Assembly (NCBI GenBank): GCA_937928765.1 | Contig: CALFVX010000017.1 | Location: 23,615 to 87,614, forward strand | Length of the DNA: 64,000 bases | Direction: 5' to 3' | Source of the DNA: an uncultured Endomicrobiia bacterium | Lineage (GTDB): Bacteria; Elusimicrobiota; Endomicrobiia; DTEH01 | Shown here: positions 48,017-55,801 of the stretch, in pieces | How positions within the stretch are numbered: position 1 is the first letter of the stretch | Layout of the letters: each line of letters starts with the position of its first letter | Notes under the pieces: model-generated | Told to the model about the DNA's origin: nothing | Database searches by the model: none | Seen by the model: only the letters and a program-made list of their open reading frames with translations | Position numbers and translations under genes: made by a program

Positions 48017-48427
48017 ATGAATCTTGTAATATTTTCAGGAAATTTAGCAAAAGATGCAAAAGTAGTAACAACATCTACAGGAAAACAATTTTGTGTAACA
48101 ACATTAGCTTTAAGAGAAGATCTTCGTCCAGAAGAAAAACCAGCTGTATTTGTGGATTTAATAATTTGGGGTGAGAGAGCAGAGAAGTTAGCAAAATATC
48201 TAATCAAAGGCAGAGCAATTTCTGTAACAGGAAGGTTAGAAATAATAAAAGTGCATAAAAATAATAATACTTATACATCTGCAAGAGTTGTAGTTGATAC
48301 ACTAGAGTTTCTTGGTAAAAAAACAATAGAAGCAGTTTCTGCTAGCGAAACAAAAGTTGAGAGTATCAACAATTCATCTTCAGAAACAATTGAAGATTCA
48401 GAATTCTCTGAAGAGGTACCATTTTAA
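48017..48427 (+). CDS. ssb: Single-stranded DNA-binding protein
   Basis: 136 residues with the OB fold ('NLVIFSGNLAKDAKVVTTSTGKQFCVTTLAL', split landmark; 'FVDLIIWGERAEKLAKYLIKG') and a disordered linker ending in an acidic tip 'EFSEEVPF', the conserved docking tail for replication and repair partners. A ribosome binding site (GGGGGA) is present. Confidence 0.93.
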   Translation: MNLVIFSGNLAKDAKVVTTSTGKQFCVTTLALREDLRPEEKPAVFVDLIIWGERAEKLAKYLIKGRAISVTGRLEIIKVHKNNNTYTSARVVVDTLEFLGKKTIEAVSASETKVESINNSSSETIEDSEFSEEVPF

Positions 48428-48575
48428 AACTGATATTGGTATTTATTTTAAATAATTATACAAGAAAATATTACAGAATTGTGATTTTTATAATATCCGA
48501 AAGATTTAAATAATTTTTAAGTATAGGTTTATAAAAAGGTTAACAAAATTTTTAAAAAGGAGGTGATTTTAAAGA

Positions 48576-49217
48576 ATGAAAATAAATTTAAAAAAAGAAA
48601 ATCTCTTTCTATTTATATATATTACATTTATTCTTACTTCTTGTGGAGTAAAAAAACCTGCTGATATAAGAAAAGAAGTTTCTTCAGATTTTGTTGATGC
48701 AACACCATTCCAACAACTTCCTGAAGAGGTTAGTGGACAGATAATTACAGGTGTTGGTTTTTCAGAAAAACGTGCAAACTTAGCTTTAGCAAGAGAAGCA
48801 GCAATAACTTCTGCGATATCAGATCTTGCAAGAAAAGTTGAAACAAAAGTTGAATCAGTATGGAAAAGAACTATGGCAGATTGGTCTGAGTATAAACAGG
48901 AAGGAATGCAGGAAGCAATGTCAATTGAAGAAATAAAAACAATGACAAAGAATATTGTAGATACAGAACTTAAAGGTCCCTGGATTATTCAAGAAAAAAT
49001 ACAGAAATCTACTGGTAGATATTGGGTAAGAATATTGTTAGCTTCCTCTACAGTAGAAAAATGGACAAAGCAAAGAATAAACAATGAAAATCTGCTTAAA
49101 AAATATATAATAGAATCACAGATTAAAAAAGTTCAAGAAGATTTGCAAAAAGATTTGGACGCTATTAAAGAAAAAGAGAGTCAAGATTTAAAAAAAATAA
49201 AATCTTTGACAAGATAA
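48576..49217 (+). CDS. LPP20-type lipoprotein
   Basis: 213 residues. Lipobox 'ILTSC' at the end of a hydrophobic signal, then 'ITGVGFSEKRANLALAREAAITSAISDLARKVE' (split landmark), the LPP20/DUF4384-like pattern of repeated alanine-rich helices, and a charged C-terminal coil. Such lipoproteins are outer-membrane anchored; function unknown. An AGGAGG site precedes the ATG. Confidence 0.75.
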   Translation: MKINLKKENLFLFIYITFILTSCGVKKPADIRKEVSSDFVDATPFQQLPEEVSGQIITGVGFSEKRANLALAREAAITSAISDLARKVETKVESVWKRTMADWSEYKQEGMQEAMSIEEIKTMTKNIVDTELKGPWIIQEKIQKSTGRYWVRILLASSTVEKWTKQRINNENLLKKYIIESQIKKVQEDLQKDLDAIKEKESQDLKKIKSLTR

Positions 49218-49252
49218 TAAAAAATTTTAAAAGTATAGGTTAAAACGAAAAT

Positions 49253-49618
49253 ATGAAAATTTTAATTATAGATGACGATTTAGAAGTCCTTGATGTACTT
49301 GAATCATTTTTTATTTCTTTAGGACATGAAGTAAAAACAGTATTAAATTCTATTGAAGGTCTAAAACTTATAACAACAGATATTTTTGATTTAGCGATGT
49401 TGGATATTAGACTTCCTGAGAAAGATGGTATAGAAGTTCTTAAGGAGATAAAAAACACAGATCCACAGCTGCAAGTTGTTATGATTACTGGATACAAAGA
49501 AGCAGAAAAAGTTATTGAAGCTTTTAGACATGGTGCTATGGATTGTTTACTTAAACCTTTTAATTTTGAGTATATAAAAAATAATATTTTACCACAAATT
49601 TCTGAACGAAATAAATAA
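49253..49618 (+). CDS. Single-domain response regulator (CheY-like)
   Basis: 121 residues, receiver domain only. Acidic triad at residues 7-9, phosphoacceptor Asp51 in 'LAMLDIRLP', Thr79 in 'MITGYKE', Lys101 in 'LLKPF'. All needed residues are kept. No output domain and no kinase gene are adjacent, so its partner is unknown. Confidence 0.93.
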   Translation: MKILIIDDDLEVLDVLESFFISLGHEVKTVLNSIEGLKLITTDIFDLAMLDIRLPEKDGIEVLKEIKNTDPQLQVVMITGYKEAEKVIEAFRHGAMDCLLKPFNFEYIKNNILPQISERNK

Positions 49619-49630
49619 GTTTTTTATTTT

Positions 49631-49715
49631 GCCGTGGTGCTGGAATTGGTATACAGGTACCGCTCAGAACGGTATTCCCATATAGGGAGTGTGGGTTCAA
49701 ATCCCACCCACGGCA
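49631..49715 (+). tRNA. tRNA-Leu (anticodon CAG)
   Basis: Class II tRNA of 85 nt with a long variable arm. Acceptor GCCGTGG/CCACGGC, anticodon loop CTCAGAA (anticodon CAG, reading CUG) on a TACCG/CGGTA stem, variable arm ATTCCC...GGGAGT, T arm GTGGG-TTCAAAT-CCCAC. No encoded 3' CCA. Confidence 0.94.
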
Positions 49716-49816
49716 AAAATAAAAAAATTAAGTTTTAAATTTAATAGATTTTTGTGCTTACCTTAGAGATTAAATAATCCGTATCAATTTCATCTATTGA
49801 AAAAAATTTTTATATT

Positions 49817-50731
49817 TTGTTTAATTTATCTTTTATGAATTTTATAAAAATTTTTTTGTTTCATCTTATACATTATTTTTTAGAAATTATTCCAGTTTTA
49901 TTTGTAGGATTTTTATTAAGTGGTATATTTTATGAGACAATTCCTGAAAAAATTGTAAAAAAATATCTAGTTAAAAAAAATTTTTTTACTTTGTTATCTG
50001 TAATAATTATTGGTATGTTTCTTCCTATATGTTGTATAGGAAGTTTACCTATGGCTGTAGGATTTAAACAAAAAGGTGTTAAGTTGGGAAATATTTTAGC
50101 ATTTTTAGTTGCTACACCTGCAACATCTGTTTCTTCAATTCTGATAACATTAAAATTTTTCGGTTTTTCTTTTACTTTATATCTTTGTGGCGTTGTTATT
50201 TTATTAGGATTTGTTATTGGAATTATTGGAAATTCTATAGATAAATTAAAAGATGATGAAGCTTTAGAAACAAATCAAACAGCAGCTGATTTTTTTTCTA
50301 AATTTATTCCTAAAAAGACTTTTAAACAAAAAATTTTTTCTGTCTTAAGGTATAGTTTTATTTATTTACCTAAAGAAATAGGAAAAGAAGTAATTATAGG
50401 AATTACAATTGCAAGTTTTATAAGTAGTTTAAACATAGTAAAGATTTTTATAGAAAATTTTTTGTATGGTATATTTGGTTATATTTTTGCTGTTATTTTT
50501 GGTATAATTATGTATATTTGTTCAACAGCTTCAGTACCTTTGGTTTATGCATTAAATAACCAAGGTTTAGATATAGGTCCATCATTGGTTTTACTTATAT
50601 TAGGACCGCTTACAAGTTATGCTACATTGTTGGTTATAAAAAAAGAGTTTGGATTTAAAATTTTAAGTATATATCTTTTTGTTATAACTTTTTTTTCTTT
50701 ATTAAGTGGATATATTTTTAGTATGTTTTAG
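49817..50731 (+). CDS. UPF0718/ArsP-type permease
   Basis: 304 residues, eight to nine membrane helices. Family motifs 'IIPVLFVGFLLSGIF' and 'MFLPICCIGSLPMAVGFKQKG', repeated in the second half by 'CSTASVPLVYALNNQGLDIGPS' (split landmark), show the inverted-repeat ArsP/DUF318 fold. Some members move organoarsenicals or metal ions. No thioredoxin-like or regulator gene adjoins, so the substrate is open. No Shine-Dalgarno sequence is seen. Confidence 0.8.
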   Translation: MFNLSFMNFIKIFLFHLIHYFLEIIPVLFVGFLLSGIFYETIPEKIVKKYLVKKNFFTLLSVIIIGMFLPICCIGSLPMAVGFKQKGVKLGNILAFLVATPATSVSSILITLKFFGFSFTLYLCGVVILLGFVIGIIGNSIDKLKDDEALETNQTAADFFSKFIPKKTFKQKIFSVLRYSFIYLPKEIGKEVIIGITIASFISSLNIVKIFIENFLYGIFGYIFAVIFGIIMYICSTASVPLVYALNNQGLDIGPSLVLLILGPLTSYATLLVIKKEFGFKILSIYLFVITFFSLLSGYIFSMF

Positions 50732-50761
50732 AAAAATTTTAAAAAAAGAGTTTTTTAATTT

Positions 50762-51676
50762 ATGAATGAAAGAAAAATAATAGAAGATATTAAAAAACTA
50801 AAAAGAGAAAAAGATGCTGTGATACTTGTTCACAACTACCAACTTCCTGAAGTGCAAGATATTGCTGATTTTATAGGAGATTCGTTGGATTTGTCTACAA
50901 AAGCAAAGTTAGTAGAAAATAAGGTTATAATTTTTTGTGGGGTTCATTTTATGGCTGAAACAGCATATATATTGTCTAACAAGACAGTGATTCTGCCAGA
51001 TATTAGCTGTGGTTGTCCTTTAGCAGATATGATAACAAAAAAAGATGTAGTTGAACTTAAAAGAAAATACCCTGATGTACCTATAGTAGGATATATAAAT
51101 ACTTCTGCTGAAGTAAAATCTGAGATAGATTACTGTTGCACCTCAGCGAACGCAGTTGAAGTTGTCAATAAAATACCACAACAAACAGTAATATTTGTAC
51201 CAGACAAATATTTAGGCAGTTTCGTGAAAAAAAATACAAAAAAAGATATTATTTTATGGGCTGGATATTGTCCTACACATCTTAAAATTTTAAAAGAAGA
51301 TATTTTAGAATTAAAACAAAAATATCCATATGCAAAAGTAGTTGTTCATCCTGAATGTAATTTGGAGGTTCAACAAATAGCAGATAAAGTTGCAGGAACT
51401 TCTGGTATGATAAAATATGTTCAACAAAATGAGGATGTAGAATATTTTATTGTAGCTACAGAGATAGGAATGTGTTATAGATTAAAAAAGTTGTTCCCAC
51501 ACAAAGAGTTTATCCCGGCATCAAAGTTAGCTTTGTGTCCAAATATGAAAAAAAATACTTTAGAAAAAATCTTGTTTAGTTTAGAAACATTGCAACCACA
51601 AATAGTAGTGGAAGAAGAAATAAAAATAAAAGCCCTAAAATCAATTGAAAATATGTATAAACTAATGGAAAAATAA
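50762..51676 (+). CDS. nadA: Quinolinate synthase
   Basis: 304 residues. The three cluster-binding Cys regions are visible: 'LPDISCGCPLADMI', 'VVHPECNLEVQQIAD' and 'PASKLALCPNMKKN'. 'ILVHNYQLPEVQDIADFIGDSL' (split landmark) is the N-terminal signature. NadA builds quinolinate for NAD with a 4Fe-4S cluster, fitting the adjoining Fe-S assembly genes. nadB and nadC are not here. Confidence 0.95.
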   Translation: MNERKIIEDIKKLKREKDAVILVHNYQLPEVQDIADFIGDSLDLSTKAKLVENKVIIFCGVHFMAETAYILSNKTVILPDISCGCPLADMITKKDVVELKRKYPDVPIVGYINTSAEVKSEIDYCCTSANAVEVVNKIPQQTVIFVPDKYLGSFVKKNTKKDIILWAGYCPTHLKILKEDILELKQKYPYAKVVVHPECNLEVQQIADKVAGTSGMIKYVQQNEDVEYFIVATEIGMCYRLKKLFPHKEFIPASKLALCPNMKKNTLEKILFSLETLQPQIVVEEEIKIKALKSIENMYKLMEK

Positions 51677-51691
51677 AATAATATAAAAACT

Positions 51692-52969
51692 ATGATAGAA
51701 GTTTATTTAGACAACCATTCTTCTACAAAAATAGATGCTGAAGTTTTAAATTCTATGCTTTCATATTTATCAGACTATTATGGTAACGCACAAAGTTTAC
51801 ATAAATTAGCAGAAAATTCAAAGAAAGCGATACAGTTATCAAGAACACAAGTTGCTAAACTTATAAATTGTAATCCAGAAGAGATAATTTTTACTTCTTG
51901 TGGTTCAGAATCTAATAATCTTGCAATCAAAGGTTTAGCCTTTGCATATAAGGATAAAGCAAAACATATTTTAGTTTCTGCAGTTGAACATTTGTCTGTT
52001 TTAAATTCTGTAAAAAAACTTAGCCAACTTTTTGATTTTAAATATGATATAATTAAAGTTGATAATTATGGTGTGCTAAGATTAGATGAACTAAAAAAAC
52101 TCTTACGAGATGATACTATATTAGTTTCGGTACAGCTTGCAAATCCAGAGATTGGCACAATACAGCCTATAAAAGAAGTTGCAAATATAATTAAAGAGTT
52201 TAATGAAAAAAGAAAAAACAAGAACATAAAAACATATTTACATACAGATGCAGTTGCTGGTTGTGGAATTATTTCTGTAGATGTTAAAGATTTAGGTGTT
52301 GATTTATTATCCTTATCAGCTACACAGTTTCACGGTCCACAGGGTTCTGCTGCTTTATATGTTAAAAAATCAGTAGATATAGTTTCGCAGATTGATGGTG
52401 GAATACAAGAGAATGAAAAAAGGGCTGGCACTGAAAATGTTGCAGGTATTGTAGGTTTGGGCAAAGCAGCAGAAATAGCAAAAAACACTATGGCTGAAAA
52501 TTACAAAAAAATGTTAGTTCTAAGAGATAAATTAATAAACGGAATAAAAACTAAAATTAAATATGTTTACTTAAACGGGCATCCAACAAATAGGTTACCA
52601 AATAACGCAAGCTTTTCATTTGAATTTATAGAAGGTGAAAGTATACTTTTGCTTTTAAACCATAAAGGGATATATGTTACAAGCGGTTCTGCATGCACAT
52701 CAAAATCGTTAAAACTTTCTCATATACTTACTGCTATAGGTATAGATCCATCTGTAGGCCAAGGTTCGGTTACCTTTACTCTTTCAAAATACACAACTGA
52801 GCAAGAGATTGATTATGTGTTAGAAGAACTTCCTTCTATAATAGATAAATTAAGAAGTTTTTCACCATTATATTCTTATTTTTTAAAAACAGGTAAACGC
52901 ATGCAGGCAGGCCCAGGAACTAAATACAAACAAGAACATTCTCATGAAGAAGAAGATTTTAGTTTTTAA
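51692..52969 (+). CDS. NifS/IscS-like protein lacking the PLP-binding lysine
   Basis: 425 residues. Fold signatures of class V aminotransferase cysteine desulfurases are present: N-terminal 'VYLDNHSSTKIDAEV', 'AVEHLSVL', 'HTDAVAGCG' with Asp186, and the sulfur-accepting Cys335 in 'SGSACTSKS'. The pocket, however, deviates: the usual AHK before the FHGP motif is A-T-Q (Thr211-Gln212), so the Schiff-base Lys is Gln; the Gln normally three after the conserved Asp is Ala189; and the NNEIG motif reads NPEIG. The tail is acidic and His-containing. An Archaeoglobus IscS without that lysine is known, from memory. Together with the adjacent IscU it could act as a sulfur-relay partner without desulfurase activity. 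Confidence 0.8.
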   Translation: MIEVYLDNHSSTKIDAEVLNSMLSYLSDYYGNAQSLHKLAENSKKAIQLSRTQVAKLINCNPEEIIFTSCGSESNNLAIKGLAFAYKDKAKHILVSAVEHLSVLNSVKKLSQLFDFKYDIIKVDNYGVLRLDELKKLLRDDTILVSVQLANPEIGTIQPIKEVANIIKEFNEKRKNKNIKTYLHTDAVAGCGIISVDVKDLGVDLLSLSATQFHGPQGSAALYVKKSVDIVSQIDGGIQENEKRAGTENVAGIVGLGKAAEIAKNTMAENYKKMLVLRDKLINGIKTKIKYVYLNGHPTNRLPNNASFSFEFIEGESILLLLNHKGIYVTSGSACTSKSLKLSHILTAIGIDPSVGQGSVTFTLSKYTTEQEIDYVLEELPSIIDKLRSFSPLYSYFLKTGKRMQAGPGTKYKQEHSHEEEDFSF

Positions 52970-53006
52970 TAAAAATTTTTATCTGAACATTTAAAAGGAG
53001 AATTAT

Positions 53007-53390
53007 ATGCCACAATATTCAGAAAAAGTAATGGAACATTTTATGAATCCGAGAAATGTTGGTGAAATAAAAGATGCTGATGGTGTTGGTACTGTAGGAA
53101 ATCCTTTATGCGGAGATTTGATGACTTTTTATATAAAAGTTGCAAAAGATGCAAAAACAATTGAAGATGTAAAATATCAAACTTTTGGTTGTGGTGCAGC
53201 AATCGCAGTTTCTTCTATGGTATCAGAAATGGCAAAAGGTAAAACAATCGATGAAGTATTAAAATTTACTAGAGAGATGATAGCAGAAGAACTTGGAGGA
53301 CTCCCACCGCAAAAAATGCATTGTTCAAACTTAGGAGTTGATGCTTTACATAAAGCTATTGAAGACTATATTTCTAAAACAAAAAAATAA
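53007..53390 (+). CDS. iscU: IscU/NifU-type Fe-S cluster scaffold
   Basis: 127 residues. The three cluster ligands are Cys35, Cys62 and Cys106, and the conserved Asp37 is in 'NPLCGD'. It assembles Fe-S clusters using sulfur normally provided by a desulfurase; its immediate upstream neighbour is the lysine-less NifS-like protein. AGGAG ribosome binding site present. Confidence 0.92.
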   Translation: MPQYSEKVMEHFMNPRNVGEIKDADGVGTVGNPLCGDLMTFYIKVAKDAKTIEDVKYQTFGCGAAIAVSSMVSEMAKGKTIDEVLKFTREMIAEELGGLPPQKMHCSNLGVDALHKAIEDYISKTKK

Positions 53391-53428
53391 ATTTTTTAAG
53401 ATATAAAATATTATCTTTAATATGAACC

Positions 53429-54430
53429 ATGAAAGCAATTTCTTTAATTTCTGGTGGTATTGATAGCGAACTTGCTACAAGAATAATTTTACAACAAGGA
53501 ATTGAAGTTGTTGGCTTAAACTTTACTACTCCTTTTTGTCAATGTAGTAGAAAAGGCGGGTGTAGAAATGAAGCAAGACGCGTAGCTGAAAGTCTGTCAA
53601 TAGAAGTTAAAGTTATATCATTAGTAGAAGAATATTTTGAAATTTTAAAAAATCCAAAATATGGTTATGGAAAAAATCTTAATCCATGCATTGACTGCAG
53701 AATACTTATGTTAAAAAAAGCAAAAGAAGTTATGTCAGAAGTTGGTGCTTCGTTTATAGTTACAGGAGAAGTTTTAGGTCAGCGACCTAAATCTCAAAAT
53801 ATAAAATCACTTAGTATAATAGAAAAAGAAGCAGGACTTGAAGGATATATAGTTCGTCCTTTATCTGCAAAAATTTTAGAAGCATCAATTCCTCAAAAAG
53901 AAGGATGGATAAAGACAGAAAATCTTTTAGATATAATAGGAAGAAGCAGAAAAAAACAGATAGAACTTACAAAAATTTATGGTATGAAAAACTATCTATG
54001 TGCAGCAGGAGGTTGTCTTTTAACAGACAAAAATTTTGCAAAAAGAATGAAAGATCTCCTTATAAATAAAAAAAATTTACAACTTTATGATGTGAACCTT
54101 CTTAAGATAGGAAGACATTTTCGTATTGATAAACAAACAAAAGTAGTTATTGGAAGAAATGAAACGGAAAACAATCGTCTTCTTGCTTTTAATAAAGAGG
54201 ATACAATACTGCTTCAACCTCTAAAAATTCCTGGTCCTGTATGTGTTGGAGAAGGAATTTTTGACCAAAAAAATCTCCAAGTTTCTGCTAACATTTTAGC
54301 AACTTATTGTGATGGAAATGATGACAAAGTTGAAGTATTAGACATTAAAAAAAATAAAGTAATAATTGCTAATAAACTTCAAAAATCACAACTTCAACAT
54401 TACCGCATAGAAGAAATTGTGAATGTTTAA
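53429..54430 (+). CDS. PP-loop ATPase, MnmA/ThiI-like tRNA thiolation candidate
   Basis: 333 residues. The PP-loop 'SGGIDSELA' opens the protein, with Cys motifs 'CQCSRKGGC' and 'NPCIDCRILML', then 'AGGCLLTD' in the middle; the C-terminal half is a different domain. The N-terminal part resembles COG0482 (MnmA) and related sulfurtransferases found in Deltaproteobacteria-like genomes. It follows nifS-like and iscU genes, suggesting sulfur transfer to RNA or a cofactor. Precise substrate is unknown. Confidence 0.65.
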   Translation: MKAISLISGGIDSELATRIILQQGIEVVGLNFTTPFCQCSRKGGCRNEARRVAESLSIEVKVISLVEEYFEILKNPKYGYGKNLNPCIDCRILMLKKAKEVMSEVGASFIVTGEVLGQRPKSQNIKSLSIIEKEAGLEGYIVRPLSAKILEASIPQKEGWIKTENLLDIIGRSRKKQIELTKIYGMKNYLCAAGGCLLTDKNFAKRMKDLLINKKNLQLYDVNLLKIGRHFRIDKQTKVVIGRNETENNRLLAFNKEDTILLQPLKIPGPVCVGEGIFDQKNLQVSANILATYCDGNDDKVEVLDIKKNKVIIANKLQKSQLQHYRIEEIVNV

Positions 54431-54450
54431 AATTAATTTTTTAAAAACTA

Positions 54451-54479
54451 TTGACAAATTTTTATTTTTATTATAAAAT
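54451..54479 (+). promoter_or_regulatory. Strong sigma-70-type promoter of the rrf2-cys operon
   Basis: TTGACA at 54451-54456 and TAAAAT at 54474-54479 with a 17-bp gap, the best consensus promoter I see in the window. A 22-bp near-perfect dyad lies directly after the -10 element, over the expected transcription start. It drives the rrf2 gene and, by the short gaps downstream, the whole sulfate assimilation run. Confidence 0.7.
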
Positions 54480-54481
54480 AC

Positions 54482-54503
54482 TACTAAAACTATAGATTTA
54501 GTA
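54482..54503. promoter_or_regulatory. 22-bp palindromic operator upstream of rrf2
   Basis: TACTAAA at 54482-54488 and TTTAGTA at 54497-54503, an exact 7-bp inverted repeat, separated by ACTATAGA, whose centre TATA is itself palindromic. Only one internal pair is unmatched. It covers the probable transcription start, 10 bp before the rrf2 ATG, so binding would block transcription. Rrf2 proteins bind dyads of this size; autoregulation is inferred. Confidence 0.65.
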
Positions 54504-54513
54504 ATATTTAAAA

Positions 54514-54960
54514 ATGAAACTTTCAACAAAAACACGATATGGTATAAGAGCAATTTTAGAGTTGGCATTAGATTATTCTTCTAAAGAAAAGTTAACATTG
54601 TCAGAGATTGCAAAAAGACAAAATATTTCTAAACGCTATCTTGAACATATTATTGCAACTTTAGTTTCCTCAGGATTAGTTAAAAGTTTACGTGGTAAAA
54701 ATGGAGGGTTTGTGTTATCAAAATCCCCCTCTCAGATTAAATTATCAGAAGTATTTAGAGTTCTTGAAAGAGAAATTTCTTTTTCTCCATGTTTAGATGA
54801 ACCTAAAGAATGTGAAAGAATTAAAAATTGTGTTGTAAGAGATATATGGTTAAAATTAAGAAACACTATGTTTGATTTCCTTGACTCAATAACACTTCAG
54901 GATATGTTAGATATGTATTTTCATAAGATAAGAAAATCTCATATGATTTATTATATTTAA
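54514..54960 (+). CDS. Rrf2-family transcriptional regulator with three Cys
   Basis: 148 residues. Winged helix-turn-helix 'TLSEIAKRQNISKRYLEHII' with the wing 'LRGKNGGFVLSK', then a helix and Cys93, Cys100 and Cys106, close to the IscR cluster pattern (C-x5-C-x5-C; here x6 and x5). It may sense Fe-S status, or sulfur compounds like CymR. It is the first gene of the operon that continues with cysH and sat, 16 bp away, and is preceded by a strong promoter and a dyad. Confidence 0.87.
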   Translation: MKLSTKTRYGIRAILELALDYSSKEKLTLSEIAKRQNISKRYLEHIIATLVSSGLVKSLRGKNGGFVLSKSPSQIKLSEVFRVLEREISFSPCLDEPKECERIKNCVVRDIWLKLRNTMFDFLDSITLQDMLDMYFHKIRKSHMIYYI

Positions 54961-54976
54961 AGGAGGATTAACAAAA

Positions 54977-55696
54977 ATGAATAAAACTTTAATTACTGAA
55001 GATTTTGAATCAAAGACAGCACAAGAAATTTTAAAATGGGCGTTGGAAAAGTTCAAAGACAAAGTCGCTTTAGCATCAAGTTTTGGTGCTGAAGATGTTG
55101 TCTTAATTGATATGATTTTAAAAATTGCTAAAAGTTCAATGTCTAATATTCAACCACTTATATTTACACTTGACACAGGAAGATTGCCTCAGGAAACTTA
55201 TGATTTGATGGACAAAATAAAAGAGAAATATAAAATCAATATTGAAGTTTATTTTCCTGATGCAGAGTCGGTAGAAAAGATGGTCTCCCAGTATGGATTT
55301 AACTTGTTTTACAAAAGTGTAGAACTTCGTCAGTTGTGTTGCAAAGTAAGAAAGGTTGAACCTTTAAACAGAGCATTGAAAAATTTAGATGCTTGGATTT
55401 GTGGGTTAAGGCGGGAACAATCAGTTACTCGTATAGATATTAAAAAAGTAGAGGTTGACCAAGCACATAATGGGATTTTAAAAATAAATCCACTTGCTGA
55501 CTGGACAGAACAACAACTCTGGGATTATATAAAAGAAAACGATGTTCCGTATAATGAACTGCATGATAAAGGATATCCAAGTATAGGTTGTGCTCCGTGT
55601 ACCCGTGCTGTGAAACGTACTGAAGATATACGTGCAGGTCGCTGGTGGTGGGAAGAGCCACAAAAGAAAGAGTGTGGGTTACATATTAGAAAATAG
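54977..55696 (+). CDS. cysH: APS/PAPS reductase, 4Fe-4S type
   Basis: 239 residues. PP-loop-like 'ALASSFGAEDVVLIDM', then Cys121-Cys122 ('LCCKVRKVEPL'), 'ICGLRREQS', Cys205 and Cys208 ('GCAPCTRAV') and the catalytic Cys233 in 'ECGLHIRK'. The CC...CxxC cluster set marks the adenylylsulfate-reducing (APS) type, consistent with no CysC in the operon. It makes sulfite using thioredoxin. A strong AGGAGG site is present. Between its stop and sat lies a 7-bp tandem repeat. Confidence 0.93.
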   Translation: MNKTLITEDFESKTAQEILKWALEKFKDKVALASSFGAEDVVLIDMILKIAKSSMSNIQPLIFTLDTGRLPQETYDLMDKIKEKYKINIEVYFPDAESVEKMVSQYGFNLFYKSVELRQLCCKVRKVEPLNRALKNLDAWICGLRREQSVTRIDIKKVEVDQAHNGILKINPLADWTEQQLWDYIKENDVPYNELHDKGYPSIGCAPCTRAVKRTEDIRAGRWWWEEPQKKECGLHIRK

Positions 55697-55749
55697 TCCA
55701 CGGTCCATAGTTCATAGTCCACAGTCTATAGTCCACAGTCCACGGTTAA
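55694..55749 (+). repeat. Heptanucleotide tandem repeat (8 imperfect units of YAGTCCA)
   Basis: From the cysH stop codon (its TAG forms the start of unit 1) eight 7-bp units follow: TAGTCCA, CGGTCCA, TAGTTCA, TAGTCCA, CAGTCTA, TAGTCCA, CAGTCCA, CGGTTAA. Consensus YAGTCCA. It is in the 105-bp gap between cysH and sat. Repeats of this length with no hairpin are typical of slipped-strand arrays; length variation between strains is expected. Confidence 0.8.
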
Positions 55750-55801
55750 TATTAAGACAAATAAAAGAGTTAACTTTTGGATATCAACAGGAGTAAAAAA
55801 A

